Shown: positions 52,574-61,425, counted from the stretch's first letter. The stretch is 64,000 nt of DNA from Sulfotelmatobacter sp963788225 (GCA_963788225.1 CAWBGI010000002.1:1302001-1366000); one strand, 5' to 3'. The notes: generated by a model from the sequence alone, not told the origin. Made by a program: numbers and translations.

Positions 52574-53428
52574 GTGAAATTGTTGCCCACATCCTTCCAA
52601 GTCGGCGACGTTCGTATCGGCGCGGGAGATCTGTTCTTGATTGCCGGCCCTTGCGTGATCGAAAGTGAAGCGCACGCTATTCGCATGGCCGAGATCATAA
52701 AGGGAGTCACGAAAGCGCTCGGTTTTCCGTTTATCTTCAAGGCCAGCTACGACAAAGCCAATCGCACTTCGATTCGCAGTTTTCGCGGGCCCGGAATCAA
52801 GGAAGGCCTGCGCATTCTGAAGAAAATTAAGGACGATCTGCAGCTTCCGGTGCTATCAGACGTGCACGAAGTGGCCGATGTGGGCAAGGTTGCAGAAGTG
52901 GTCGACGTGTTGCAAATTCCCGCGTTTCTGTGCCGCCAAACAGATCTGGTAGTCGCGGCTGCGCTCAGCGGGCGCGCCGTCAACATCAAGAAGGGCCAAT
53001 TCGTTTCCCCCTGGGACATGCGGCACGCGGTAGAAAAATGCAGAGAGGCGGGCAACAGTCAAGTCTTTCTCACCGAGCGTGGCTCGAGTTTTGGCTACAA
53101 CAATCTGGTCGTCGACATGCGTTCGCTCGCCATCATGCGCAAGTTTGCGCCAGTGGTTTTCGACGCGACGCATTCCGTCCAGCTCCCTTCTGCGCAAGCT
53201 GACGATGGGAGTCCGGCGGTCAGCGGCGGTCAACCTGAATTCATCCCGGTGCTGGCGCGCGCCGCAGTCGCCGCCGGTGTGGATGGGGTTTTCCTCGAAG
53301 TGCACGACAATCCCAAGGTCGCGAAGTCCGACGGAGCGAATGCGCTGGAATCCACTAAGCTGCGTGAATTGCTGAAAGAACTGCTGGCAGTGAGAAAAGC
53401 GCTGGATGTGGCGCACTCCACACCGTAG
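52574..53428 (+). CDS. kdsA: 3-deoxy-8-phosphooctulonate synthase
   Basis: KdsA condenses arabinose 5-phosphate with phosphoenolpyruvate to KDO-8-P for LPS. Family blocks: LFLIAGPCVIESEAHAIRMA, FKASYDKANRTSIRSFRGPG, LPVLSDVHEVADVGKVAEVV, IPAFLCRQTDLVVAAA, VNIKKGQFVSPWDM, TERGSSFGYNNLVVDMRSL, VVFDATHSVQLP and GVFLEVHDNP. The Cys in IAGPCV and the Asp/His set suggest the metal-dependent class. GTG 52574; 284 residues is normal. Works with kdsC at 38 kb. Confidence 0.95.
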   Translation: MKLLPTSFQVGDVRIGAGDLFLIAGPCVIESEAHAIRMAEIIKGVTKALGFPFIFKASYDKANRTSIRSFRGPGIKEGLRILKKIKDDLQLPVLSDVHEVADVGKVAEVVDVLQIPAFLCRQTDLVVAAALSGRAVNIKKGQFVSPWDMRHAVEKCREAGNSQVFLTERGSSFGYNNLVVDMRSLAIMRKFAPVVFDATHSVQLPSAQADDGSPAVSGGQPEFIPVLARAAVAAGVDGVFLEVHDNPKVAKSDGANALESTKLRELLKELLAVRKALDVAHSTP

Positions 53429-53487
53429 CTCGCGTTTGCCTTTCTCCGTGACGTAGCCTGCCCTGAGCGCAGCCGAAGGGTGACTCC

Positions 53488-54975
53488 GTGGTAGATTTGA
53501 ATCTCCCCATGAAGGAAGTCGCCAACTGGGCCTTGAACGTCGCCACGATGCGCGGCGCGACCTATGCCGATGCGCGCATCGTCAGCCAGTGCAGCCGCAT
53601 GCTCACCACGAAGAATGGCAAAGTGGGCAGCGCCTCTGACGCAGAATCTGAGGGCATGAGCGTGCGCGTGATTGCCGATGGAGCGTGGGGATTCGCGGCC
53701 TCGGAGGATTTGTCGCGCTCCGGCGTTGAAGCCACTGCGGACCGCGCAGTCGAAATCGCCCGCGCCTCGGCGCGAGTGAAGCAGCACAATATTTCTCTCG
53801 CTCCAGAGAAACCTGTGACCGCCGAGTGGGTCACGCCGCATGTGATCGATCCATTTTCGATTTCCGTCGAGCAAAACATTTCGCTGTTGCTGAACATCGA
53901 CTCAGAGCTGCGCTCGGTTGCCGGCGTCACTTTGGCAGAAACCAACCTCAACTTCAATCGTGAGGAGCAGTGGTTCGTCTCATCGGAAGGAACTGACATC
54001 CATCAGGCCAAGTATTCCGCTGGCGCGGGCTATACCGCATACGCGTTTGCGGGAAACGAAATTCAGAAACGATCGTATCCAAATTCATACGGCGGACAGT
54101 GGCAAAATAAAGGCTACGAGCTGATCGAAGAATTGAAACTCGTCGAGAACGCGCGCCGTATCGCGGAAGAAGCCGTTGCTTTGCACCATGCCGACCAGTG
54201 CCCGGAAGGCACGTTCGACATCATTCTCGACAGTTCTCAGTTGGGCTTGCAGATTCACGAATCTATCGGGCACCCCATCGAACTCGATCGCGTGCTGGGC
54301 ATGGAGGCGAACTTCGCCGGCACGTCATTCTTGACGCTCGACAAATTGCGCACGCTGCGTTATGGCAGCGAAATCGTAAACGTGGTTGCTGACGCGCGTC
54401 AGGAGCACGGACCGGGCCTGGGGACTTTTGGCTTCGACGACGAAGGCGTCCCCGCGCAGTGCACGCCGATCATCACTAACGGATTATTCACCGGCTATCT
54501 CAGTTCGCGCGAGACTGCGCACACCATTGGCGAGAGCCGTTCGGGAGGAACGTTGCGCGCCGAAGGCTGGAACCGCCTGCCCATGATTCGCATGACCAAC
54601 ATCAGCTTGCTGCCCGGCGAGAAGCCGATGACACTCGATCAAATGATTGCCGCCACCGATCACGGCATTCTGATGAAGACCAACCGTTCGTGGTCAATCG
54701 ACGATCGTCGATACAATTTTCAATTTGGCTGCGAGATCGGTTGGGAGATCAAACATGGCAAGCGTGTGCGCATTGTGAAGAACCCGTCGTATTCCGGCAT
54801 CACGACCGAGTTCTGGAATTCGCTGGACGCGATCTGCTCCCGCGATGAGTGGACCCTCTGGGGCACGCCGAATTGCGGCAAGGGACAACCGCAACAGGTG
54901 ATGGGCACTGGCCACGGAGCGGCGCCCTCGCGATTTCGGCAGATCAAAGTGGGAAGCGCTTATAAGGGAAGCTAG
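53488..54975 (+). CDS. tldD: TldD metallopeptidase subunit
   Basis: TldD carries the zinc site of the TldD/TldE heterodimeric peptidase. The HExxxH motif is seen in LQIHESIGHPIELDR, followed by EANFAGTSFLT and the third-ligand region (IITNGLFTGYLSSRETA, SRSGGTLRAEGWNRLPMIRM). The C-terminus (MGTGHGAAPSRFRQIKVG) matches the family. The 495 residues are normal. The start is GTG 53488, just after a short CCTGAGCGCAGCCGAAGGG repeat; an internal ATG at 53509 is possible. tldE follows after 46 bases. Confidence 0.93.
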   Translation: MVDLNLPMKEVANWALNVATMRGATYADARIVSQCSRMLTTKNGKVGSASDAESEGMSVRVIADGAWGFAASEDLSRSGVEATADRAVEIARASARVKQHNISLAPEKPVTAEWVTPHVIDPFSISVEQNISLLLNIDSELRSVAGVTLAETNLNFNREEQWFVSSEGTDIHQAKYSAGAGYTAYAFAGNEIQKRSYPNSYGGQWQNKGYELIEELKLVENARRIAEEAVALHHADQCPEGTFDIILDSSQLGLQIHESIGHPIELDRVLGMEANFAGTSFLTLDKLRTLRYGSEIVNVVADARQEHGPGLGTFGFDDEGVPAQCTPIITNGLFTGYLSSRETAHTIGESRSGGTLRAEGWNRLPMIRMTNISLLPGEKPMTLDQMIAATDHGILMKTNRSWSIDDRRYNFQFGCEIGWEIKHGKRVRIVKNPSYSGITTEFWNSLDAICSRDEWTLWGTPNCGKGQPQQVMGTGHGAAPSRFRQIKVGSAYKGS

Positions 54976-55021
54976 TTCACCACAGAGACACAGAGGCACA
55001 GAGAAGAGCAAGAACCAGCCG

Positions 55022-56428
55022 ATGCTAACCCAAGAACGTGCCGCCGACCTGTTCGATCGAATTCGGAGGCTCTCGTCTGCTGATGAGGTTGAAGTTCTTT
55101 TCTCAGGCGGACGCTTTGCACTGACCCGGTTTGCTAACAGCACGATTCACCAAAACGTCGAGGACGAAAATCACATCGTTTCCGTGCGCACGGCGTTTGG
55201 CGGACGCACGGCTCGCGCTTCTACTAACAAGTTTGACGACGATAGTTTGCGGCGAGTAGTCGCATCGTCAGAAGCGCTGGCTAAGGTGCAGCATCCCGAT
55301 CCTGACTTGCTACCCATGCCGGACTCGGCCGATGCTGCCGGCGGCGCGAGCGAGTCGCCCGTCTCCACACAGGCCGTGCCATCCCGTTATTTCGCCGAGA
55401 CTGCCGCCATCACGCCCGAACTCCGCGCCGAGGGCGTAAAGAAGATCGTCAATGTTGCACAAAAGTACAAACTCACCACCGCGGGCATTTTCTCCAGCGC
55501 CGAATCTGTCGAAGGTATCTTCAACTCGCGCGGCTTAAGCAAGTGGCATACGCAAACGCTGGCCGAAGTTTCCATCACTATGCTGGGCGCCGACTCCTCC
55601 GGATGGCAGAAGGCCAACTCGCCCGACGTGACCAACCTTGATCCGCTGCGAATGGCTGAGACTGCGGCGCAAAAGGCGCTCGACTCGGCGCATCCCGCGG
55701 AGATCCCGGCAGGGAAGTACACGGTAATTCTCGAGCCATCCGCCGTCCTCGACATCGTTGGCTTCATGTTCTGGGATTACTCCGGCATGGCGATCCTCGA
55801 CCAGCGTTCGTTTCTCACCGGACGCATCGGCAGCCAGTTGTTCGGCGAGAACATCACGATCTGGGATGACGTTACGCATCCGCTCCAAACCGGCTCTCCC
55901 TTCGATGGCGAGGGCATGCGGCGGCTGAGCCTGCCGCTGGTCGAGAACGGAATCGTCAAGCGTGTGGTCTATGCGCGGGCCACCGCTGAGAGAATGATAC
56001 GCTCCGAACATAAAGATAAGGTTGGGCCCATCGCGCCCACCGGCCACGGATTTCCTCTGCCCAACGAAATGGGAGAGATGCCTCTCAACATTGTGTTTGC
56101 GACTCCGAGCAAGCCGCAAACGCTAGCAGAGATGATTGCTTCCACCGAGCGCGGCATGCTAGTTACCAGGATGTGGTACATCCGCGAAGTCGATCCCTAC
56201 GAAAAAATTGTTACCGGCATGACGCGCGACGGAACGTTTCTGGTGGAAGACGGAAAAGTTAAACAGGGAATCCGCAACTTTCGGTTTAACGAGAGCCTCA
56301 TCCACATGCTTTCGAACGTCGAGGCCATGAGTGTACCGCTTCGTTCCTGCGGCGAAGAGTCGTTCGACATGGTCGTGCCTGCCATGAAGATCCGCGACTT
56401 TAATTTCACCGAAGTGACGAAATTCTAG
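55022..56428 (+). CDS. tldE: TldE/PmbA, non-catalytic partner of TldD
   Basis: TldE shares the TldD fold but lacks the HExxxH motif; here the matching place reads VLDIVGFMFWDYSGMA. Family segments include RFANSTIHQNVEDENHIVSV, SAESVEGIFNSRGL, FLTGRIGSQLFGENITIWDD, FDGEGMRRLSLPLVENGIVK, GMLVTRMWYIREVDPYEKIV and GTFLVEDGKVKQGIRNFRF. The pair degrades unfolded or small peptides and matures some ribosomal peptides. ATG 55022, 468 residues. Tandem with tldD, separated by a repeat arm. Confidence 0.9.
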   Translation: MLTQERAADLFDRIRRLSSADEVEVLFSGGRFALTRFANSTIHQNVEDENHIVSVRTAFGGRTARASTNKFDDDSLRRVVASSEALAKVQHPDPDLLPMPDSADAAGGASESPVSTQAVPSRYFAETAAITPELRAEGVKKIVNVAQKYKLTTAGIFSSAESVEGIFNSRGLSKWHTQTLAEVSITMLGADSSGWQKANSPDVTNLDPLRMAETAAQKALDSAHPAEIPAGKYTVILEPSAVLDIVGFMFWDYSGMAILDQRSFLTGRIGSQLFGENITIWDDVTHPLQTGSPFDGEGMRRLSLPLVENGIVKRVVYARATAERMIRSEHKDKVGPIAPTGHGFPLPNEMGEMPLNIVFATPSKPQTLAEMIASTERGMLVTRMWYIREVDPYEKIVTGMTRDGTFLVEDGKVKQGIRNFRFNESLIHMLSNVEAMSVPLRSCGEESFDMVVPAMKIRDFNFTEVTKF

Positions 56429-56433
56429 TACCC

Positions 56434-56508
56434 AGCATTCAGCCTTCAGCATTCAGCTACCTCAGGCTCCTATTAGGCTAAATGCTAAGTGCTGAATGCT
56501 GAGTGCTG
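56434..56508. repeat. Inverted pair of GCATTCAGC / GCTGAATGC repeats
   Basis: AGCATTCAGCCTTCAGCATTC at the left faces AATGCTAAGTGCTGAATGCT at the right, behind tldE. Same family as at 22.0 and 47.2 kb. Confidence 0.6.
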
Positions 56509-56660
56509 GCGCGTGCCGGTAGTGGCGCACTCTTGCTGGGTTAAATTCCCTCTAATCCACTCATCTGCAAGCAGTTAGCACCCTTTTGTTCCATGACTTC
56601 GGTAACTTTGCACACCTGATTCCTGGGTGTACGCTGCCCATAAGTCCCGCAGAAATCCAG

Positions 56661-57092
56661 ATGCGCGGAAAGGCGTGCGCGCACTGGAAGGAAGGTTCGT
56701 TAAAGACGGTGTCAGGCGAAGCAGCAGAGGAGCAACTGGCGACGGATCCGCAGACGATGGATCCGCAGGCGCAGACTGCGATCAAGCACTATGCCGAAAT
56801 GCAGAGTGCTCCGCGGTTTCCCTTGCATCTGCCCGTGGAGTTGCAATCGCAGAGCGGGGCTTGCGCGGCCGAGACGCAAAACATCTCCGCCAACGGCGTA
56901 CTCTTCGCGATCGATCGCGACGTGCCGGTGGGCTCAATCGTTGACTTTACCATCCTGCTTCCCGGAGACGTCGTGGGTTCCCGTTGTGATGTGCAGATTG
57001 ACTGCCACGGCCGCGTGGTTCGCAGCTTTGAAGACAAAGGCCGGCGCGGCGTTGGCGTGGTGATTGACGAATACCACTTCGAGCGAGCATAA
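56661..57092 (+). CDS. PilZ-domain protein with degenerate first motif
   Basis: The C-terminal 95 residues are a PilZ barrel: SAPRFPLHLPVELQSQ, CAAETQNISANGVLFAI, GSIVDFTILLPGDVVGS, VQIDCHGRVVRSFEDKGRRG and VGVVIDEYHF. The second motif (N-x-S-x-x-G in QNISANG) is intact but the first, RxxxR, keeps only one arginine (PRFPLHL), so c-di-GMP binding is doubtful. The start is uncertain: ATG 56661 is used, and the N-terminal 45 residues are low in family content. The response-regulator gene follows after 15 bases and is likely co-transcribed. Confidence 0.7.
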   Translation: MRGKACAHWKEGSLKTVSGEAAEEQLATDPQTMDPQAQTAIKHYAEMQSAPRFPLHLPVELQSQSGACAAETQNISANGVLFAIDRDVPVGSIVDFTILLPGDVVGSRCDVQIDCHGRVVRSFEDKGRRGVGVVIDEYHFERA

Positions 57093-57107
57093 GGTGCAAG
57101 AAAACTG

Positions 57108-57974
57108 ATGGCGAGCACTTCGGTCAGTGCGGGAGAAAATCACGGCGCACACGCGGGGAACGGCTCCGGCCAGTTGATCCGCGTGATCCTGGCCGATACT
57201 CAAGCCATCTTCCGCGCCGGCCTGCGCAAGATATTCGCCCTTGAAGACGACATTCGCGTGGTCGCCCAGGCCGAGACGCTGCCTCAGACCCAGTCAGCGG
57301 TGACAAAGTTCTCTGCGGACATCCTGATCTTCGAGTCGGCACTGGCGCCCAATCCGGTTGAAACCGTAACGGAACTCCTGCGCCAGTCCCCGCAACTGAA
57401 GATCGTAGTGGTTACTCCAGGATCCGACGAGCAACTCACGCTCGATCTATTTCGCCGCGGCGCTCACGGCATCCTGTCGCGCGAAGTCGAACCGGAGATA
57501 TTGGTTGACTGCCTGCGCAAAGTTGCCGGCGGCGAACCCTGGCTCGAGAGCCAGGCCGTCCATTGGGTAATGGAAGCCTATCGCGGCCACAGCTTGCGCC
57601 CCTCCGGAGCGCGGCCCAAGGTCCAGCTCACGCCCAAGGAAACATTGATCGTTTCCTCCGTGACCCAGGGCATGAAGAACAAAGAAATCGCGGTTCGCGT
57701 GGGGACGACCGAGCAGGTGGTGAAAAATTATCTGCGCAAGGTGTACGACAAGCTCGGCGTTGCGGATCGGCTCGAACTTGCGCTCTACTGCCTGAGCCAT
57801 CACGTCGTTGATGGTGTCAAGCCGCCTCCGGTTCCTGCCACTAATCAACAAGTCGGTGATCCGGTGATTGCTTCCTCAGCTCGCGCAGGGGCGGGTGCAA
57901 CCGCGTCCACTGCATCGCCGAGCCCAGCCAGTCAAGCTGTGCCCGATCTGACTCCGCCCGAAAAACTCAACTAG
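57108..57974 (+). CDS. NarL/FixJ-type response regulator with altered receiver site
   Basis: A receiver-like domain (about 22-145) is followed by a LuxR-type helix-turn-helix (about 168-232: LTPKETLIVSSVTQGMKNKE, EIAVRVGTTEQVVKNYLRKV) and a Pro/Ala/Ser-rich tail of about 55 residues. At the phospho-acceptor place (DILIFES) the expected Asp is Glu76, the acidic pair is reduced to ILADT (Asp30 only), and the conserved Lys is Arg (GILSRE). The protein therefore probably does not accept phosphate in the usual way and may be constitutively active or sense something else. ATG 57108. Confidence 0.82.
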   Translation: MASTSVSAGENHGAHAGNGSGQLIRVILADTQAIFRAGLRKIFALEDDIRVVAQAETLPQTQSAVTKFSADILIFESALAPNPVETVTELLRQSPQLKIVVVTPGSDEQLTLDLFRRGAHGILSREVEPEILVDCLRKVAGGEPWLESQAVHWVMEAYRGHSLRPSGARPKVQLTPKETLIVSSVTQGMKNKEIAVRVGTTEQVVKNYLRKVYDKLGVADRLELALYCLSHHVVDGVKPPPVPATNQQVGDPVIASSARAGAGATASTASPSPASQAVPDLTPPEKLN

Positions 57975-58149
57975 CAGTTGTCCGCGTTCGCTGCTTCCGG
58001 GTGTCGTTCTCGAGGATGTTGCTGCCGATTTGCGCTCGCGCGTCTCGGTCCATAGAATGAACAGAGGCCGGGTTGGTTCTGAATGCAGCCGACTCGGCGC
58101 GACGCGATAGCCCTCCGGAAAAGCTGTCGCCCCTCCCAATTTTTCCGCC

Positions 58150-58239
58150 GGAGAGATGGCCGAGTGGCTGAAGGCGCACGCTTGGAAAGCGTGTTTACTC
58201 GAAAGGGTAACGTGGGTTCGAATCCCACTCTCTCCGCCA
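58150..58239 (+). tRNA. tRNA-Ser(GGA)
   Basis: Class II tRNA of 90 nucleotides: acceptor GGAGAGA/TCTCTCC, anticodon arm CACGC-TTGGAAA-GCGTG with anticodon GGA, a long variable arm (TTACTCGAAAGGGTAA), T-arm GTGGG-TTCGAAT-CCCAC, and encoded CCA. Its 3' end is the probable attachment site for the island that follows. Confidence 0.96.
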
Positions 58240-58359
58240 GTTTTCAAAATCACAGCCAAACATGCGGGTTCCGTGATCCGGTTACTATTTTTTCCGGGTT
58301 GCGGTTACTAAATCGTGGAATTTCCACTCCGACGCAGTATTGAAGAGTGTGGAGATTTC

Positions 58360-59697
58360 ATGGCAAACCGTGCTGTAACCCTATATCTTCGGATCAAAAC
58401 CGCTGACGGCAAGAAGCCCTTTTGCAAGCCTGTCTACCTCGCCAAAGGCCGTCTCAAACCCCTCTACGCGCTCGTTGACGGCGAACCTGAGCATCGCCCG
58501 GAGGGAGTCTATTACATGCGCTTTGGTGGTGACAGCGGCAGACAAGAGATGGTGCCGCTTGGGAATGACCCCTATTTGGCGTTGGATAAAGCCGCCGAAC
58601 AAGAGCGTTGGCTGCGGGATCGGGAACGGGGCGTAGTGACTCCTATCCCGGAAAACCCAAAGCAGGAGAACGGTCGCCGGACGTTTGACTCGGCGGTCGA
58701 GCAGTATTTCAAGAACCTTGAATCGCAAGGCAAAGATCGGAAGACGATACGAGCGTATCGGGTCGCTCTGAGGGAGTTCCGTGAGTCTTGTTCCAAGCAG
58801 TTCTTAGACGAGATTTGCAAACAAGATTTGTTGGACTTTATGGGATGGCTCCGCATCCAACCTGCCAAACTGCGGAAGGACGGTAAGCCCCGAAAGGCTC
58901 GGAGGTCTGGCGATCCGAATCGGACATACTTCAACAAAGTGAATAACGTTGTCATTTTCTTGAGTGCAAACGGAATCAACCGCCTGCTCAAGAAGTGTCA
59001 GTATCCGAAGTTCGCTGAAAAGCCAGTGGTCTTCTACGACTCTGCACAGGTCAAGACTCTTTATATCGCTGTAATCGACGAAGAAGAACGGTTCACGTTG
59101 GATTATTTTCTAAAAACCGGGGTTCGCGACGGTGAGGCGGCCCATGCGGAATACACAGACGTGAAAGACGGGTTTCTGAATATCGTGGACAAGCCACATC
59201 TTAAATGGCATCCGAAGCAGTGGCACATTCGTCGCATCCCGATCCCCAACGACCTCGTTGTAGCAATTGCCGCACGCCAAAAGAAAAATCCCGGCTGCAA
59301 GCTGATTTTTCCAAATGGAGTGGGGAGGCCGAACCAGCACCTGCTTCGGGTAGTTCAACGCATCGCAGAGCGGGCGGGGAATACGTTCCATGCCGATCTC
59401 CACACATTCAGGCGTACCTACGCCACCCTCTTCTCAGGTACGACGAAAATCCAGACGATTCAATATCTCCTTGGGCACAAGGACATCAAGACAACCATGC
59501 GTTATCTCGGAATTCCAGATTTGAATTCGCCCGAGACGAGACGTGCAGTTGAGGAGACCTTCAAAGAGTTCACTGCGCCTCAGCCCACCGCTCCAACTAT
59601 TGTTGAGTCGCCAATGAAATGGCATCATCGAAAGCGCCCCCGCTGTTCGCAACGTGCCCCTCGTAACTTTCCTTTAAGGACATCTTCGCGCCATTAG
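58360..59697 (+). CDS. Tyrosine site-specific recombinase (integrase)
   Basis: Catalytic residues: Arg in FLKTGVRDGEAAHAEYTD (about 254), His-x-x-Arg in LHTFRRTYATLF (about 347-350), His in IQYLLGHKDIKTT (about 370) and the Tyr nucleophile in MRYLGIPD (about 381). Residues about 105-200 form the SAM-like core-binding domain (TFDSAVEQYFKNLESQGKDR, LDEICKQDLLDFMGWL). ATG 58360 has GGAG with short spacing; a start at 58315 would add 15 residues. The gene is intact, so the island may still be mobile. Integrases of this kind insert into tRNA 3' ends, which fits the tRNA-Ser just upstream. Confidence 0.92.
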   Translation: MANRAVTLYLRIKTADGKKPFCKPVYLAKGRLKPLYALVDGEPEHRPEGVYYMRFGGDSGRQEMVPLGNDPYLALDKAAEQERWLRDRERGVVTPIPENPKQENGRRTFDSAVEQYFKNLESQGKDRKTIRAYRVALREFRESCSKQFLDEICKQDLLDFMGWLRIQPAKLRKDGKPRKARRSGDPNRTYFNKVNNVVIFLSANGINRLLKKCQYPKFAEKPVVFYDSAQVKTLYIAVIDEEERFTLDYFLKTGVRDGEAAHAEYTDVKDGFLNIVDKPHLKWHPKQWHIRRIPIPNDLVVAIAARQKKNPGCKLIFPNGVGRPNQHLLRVVQRIAERAGNTFHADLHTFRRTYATLFSGTTKIQTIQYLLGHKDIKTTMRYLGIPDLNSPETRRAVEETFKEFTAPQPTAPTIVESPMKWHHRKRPRCSQRAPRNFPLRTSSRH

Positions 59698-59714
59698 GTT
59701 GAGTATTAGTAGTT

Positions 59715-59978
59715 GTGAGCCTAATTGCCGACCTCCGAAATCGCAGCACTGCACTGACTTCAGCCGAGGTCTGCGAGTTGATTAACCTGCACCCAGTGAC
59801 GCTGAGGGACTGGACACGGGCGGGGCGAATCCCGGCATACCGAATAGGTCGAGAATATCGCTACGACCCTGCTGCGATTGCTAACTGGCTGCAAGAACGG
59901 GAAATCTCTCGGTGTCCAGAGCGGTCCCAGAGGCGCTTACCAGCATTCCAAGGCATCCAGACAAGAAAAGCAGCCTAA
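59715..59978 (+). CDS. Excisionase-type MerR-like HTH protein
   Basis: The 87-residue protein contains the helix-turn-helix of the excisionase/MerR-like group: TSAEVCELINLHPVTLRDWT, RAGRIPAYRIGREYRYDPAA and IANWLQERE. It starts at GTG 59715, 17 bases after the integrase stop, so the two are probably co-transcribed. In such pairs this protein directs excision or regulates the integrase. The C-terminal 20 residues are polar and of no known role. Confidence 0.8.
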   Translation: MSLIADLRNRSTALTSAEVCELINLHPVTLRDWTRAGRIPAYRIGREYRYDPAAIANWLQEREISRCPERSQRRLPAFQGIQTRKAA

Positions 59979-60142
59979 GCAGTCCGAAGTGTTGCCTGAA
60001 AGGGAGGGCTGGCAATTGGACATCGGCAGCCCCCGTGAGCCAGTTTGATCTCAGCCCGTCACTTTAACCGACGAATTACATTACCCCGACAGACCCGAAA
60101 GACAACAGCCTGAAAGTGCCATTGCGAGGCAACCCCCGCAGA

Positions 60143-60517
60143 TCATGGAAGGTCCGCATAGGAACCAAAACCGAGAATCCACATAATCAATCCAACTTTA
60201 TCTTTCTCTCTCGTTTTCTTCAGAAGAGCCGCTATGTGCTGGTCAACTCTCTGGCGGCTCATGTTTAGCTTCGCGGCGATTTCTTTGTTGGAGAATCGTG
60301 CCATGATGCAAAAAAGGATATCCCTTTGGCGGCCCGTCAAAGTGTTTTCGCGCTTCAGCCTTCTTTCAACCGCTCGAAGGTAAATCTGTCGCGTTTTTTC
60401 TACATATTCCTCGTTTGGGAACTTTGGTGGAGCCTTTGAAATCATCCCCTCTTCCCAGCGAGAGCGGTCTATGGTCTTTCCTTGCGGCTCCGATTTTTTC
60501 CTTCGCTTTTGCGCCAT
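60143..60517 (-). CDS. Small LuxR-type HTH regulator
   Basis: The last 70 residues contain a LuxR/GerE-like helix-turn-helix: LTGRQRDILFCIMARFSNKE, IAAKLNMSRQRVDQHIAALL, KKTREKDKVGLIMWILG. The N-terminus is basic (MAQKRRKKSEPQGK) and there is no receiver or ligand domain. It is encoded opposite to the integrase and may regulate island genes. Start ATG 60517. Confidence 0.7.
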   Translation of the reverse strand: MAQKRRKKSEPQGKTIDRSRWEEGMISKAPPKFPNEEYVEKTRQIYLRAVERRLKRENTLTGRQRDILFCIMARFSNKEIAAKLNMSRQRVDQHIAALLKKTREKDKVGLIMWILGFGSYADLP

Positions 60518-60587
60518 GGCTCATCACCCTTGAAGTCACGGGCCTTTCACGGTGCGCTGTGACAATCGTAAACCTGAAAAACCGTAA

Positions 60588-60791
60588 ATCGGACGTGCGC
60601 GGCTCGATGTTGACCGTGAGCAAGTCGTCCTTGACCGCCGTTCTGGGTTGAGCCTGACTCAGGTCGCGAACAAGCATCGCATTTCGCGGGCCAGCGTCTG
60701 CCGATTGGTGAAAGAAGCCAACGACCGTTCCATCCCCGCTGTTCTCGTTCCTGCTGTTGAATTGGCGCAGCGAGTTGGAGCCGGACAATGA
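60588..60791 (+). pseudogene. Serine recombinase (resolvase) C-terminal remnant
   Basis: After a TAA at 60585 an open stretch without a proper start encodes IGRARLDVDREQVVLDRRSG and then LSLTQVANKHRISRASVCRL VKEA, the Hin/resolvase-type DNA-binding end, followed by about 20 unrelated residues and TGA. The catalytic domain is absent. It is most likely the 3' relic of a resolvase gene, though a small HTH protein from an internal TTG cannot be excluded. Confidence 0.5.
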
Positions 60792-60976
60792 TGTCCGGAA
60801 CACAAGGCACACCAATCAGAGCTTTCGTGGATGAAGGCTATTCGAAGGTGTTCATCGTCTGCGGGGAGGGTGCGTCGTCGAGAAAATGCCTGATCTGCGA
60901 GCAAGTCTTTTCGCGGCAGGAGTCATTTGAGCATTCCAAGTTACCTTGCCAGCCGCTAGCTTCTACTGCGAATTGA
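60788..60976 (+). CDS. Small Cys/His-rich hypothetical protein (62 aa)
   Basis: ATG 60788 overlaps the stop of the resolvase remnant (ATGA). The protein contains CLICEQVFSRQESFEHSKLP then C, a spacing like a C2H2/BED zinc finger. The pattern is short and may be chance; no family match is claimed. Confidence 0.3.
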   Translation: MMSGTQGTPIRAFVDEGYSKVFIVCGEGASSRKCLICEQVFSRQESFEHSKLPCQPLASTAN

Positions 60977-61332
60977 ATTTCTCGATGCACGGTTTGAAGG
61001 AGGGAACGCCTGTGGTGTCGAACTTCCAGTTCAGGTTGAACGGCGTCATCATCACGCATATAAAGGTGCGCCCGGTCGTCATCGACGGAACGACGAACGC
61101 TTGGGAACTTGTCGCCTGTGACGAAAAGCTAGGGGAGTTCGCCGTTGACGACAACGACGGACTTGCCGATCCTGCGCTGTCGCGATTCAGCCTCGAAGTG
61201 CGAGATGTGACGATTCCGCCGATTGAGCGGCGATTCCTGCCGAACAAGGGCTGGAAACGGATGAGCACGAGAGAATGCCTCGTACTGCTGGAATCGACTG
61301 GAGTTATTGAGACACGTTTCCAGAAAACTTGA
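60946..61332 (+). CDS. Hypothetical protein in the island
   Basis: The frame encodes a mixed alpha/beta sequence: VSNFQFRLNGVIITHIKVRP, VVIDGTTNAWELVACDEKLG, RFSLEVRDVTIPPIERRFLP and STRECLVLLESTGVIETRF. The composition looks coding, but the start is unsure: TTG 60946, or ATG 60985, neither with a clear ribosome-binding site. No signal, membrane helix or recognised motif. Convergent with the DUF1990 gene. Confidence 0.4.
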   Translation: MPAASFYCELNFSMHGLKEGTPVVSNFQFRLNGVIITHIKVRPVVIDGTTNAWELVACDEKLGEFAVDDNDGLADPALSRFSLEVRDVTIPPIERRFLPNKGWKRMSTRECLVLLESTGVIETRFQKT

Positions 61333-61425
61333 CTCAGGAACCGCTTCTGAAAAACGCGAATTAAGTCCGCTCAGTGCCTAATCCAAGCCGCACCATCCGC
61401 TTGGATGAACTGCTTCACGCCTCCC

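Noticed and set aside
20205..56508. CRISPR array
   Set aside because: Spacer repeats are short, variable and contiguous without unique spacers; no cas genes are present.
60376..60815. 149-codon minus-strand frame
   Set aside because: It overlaps the LuxR-type gene in another frame and the resolvase relic in antisense; no protein-like pattern.
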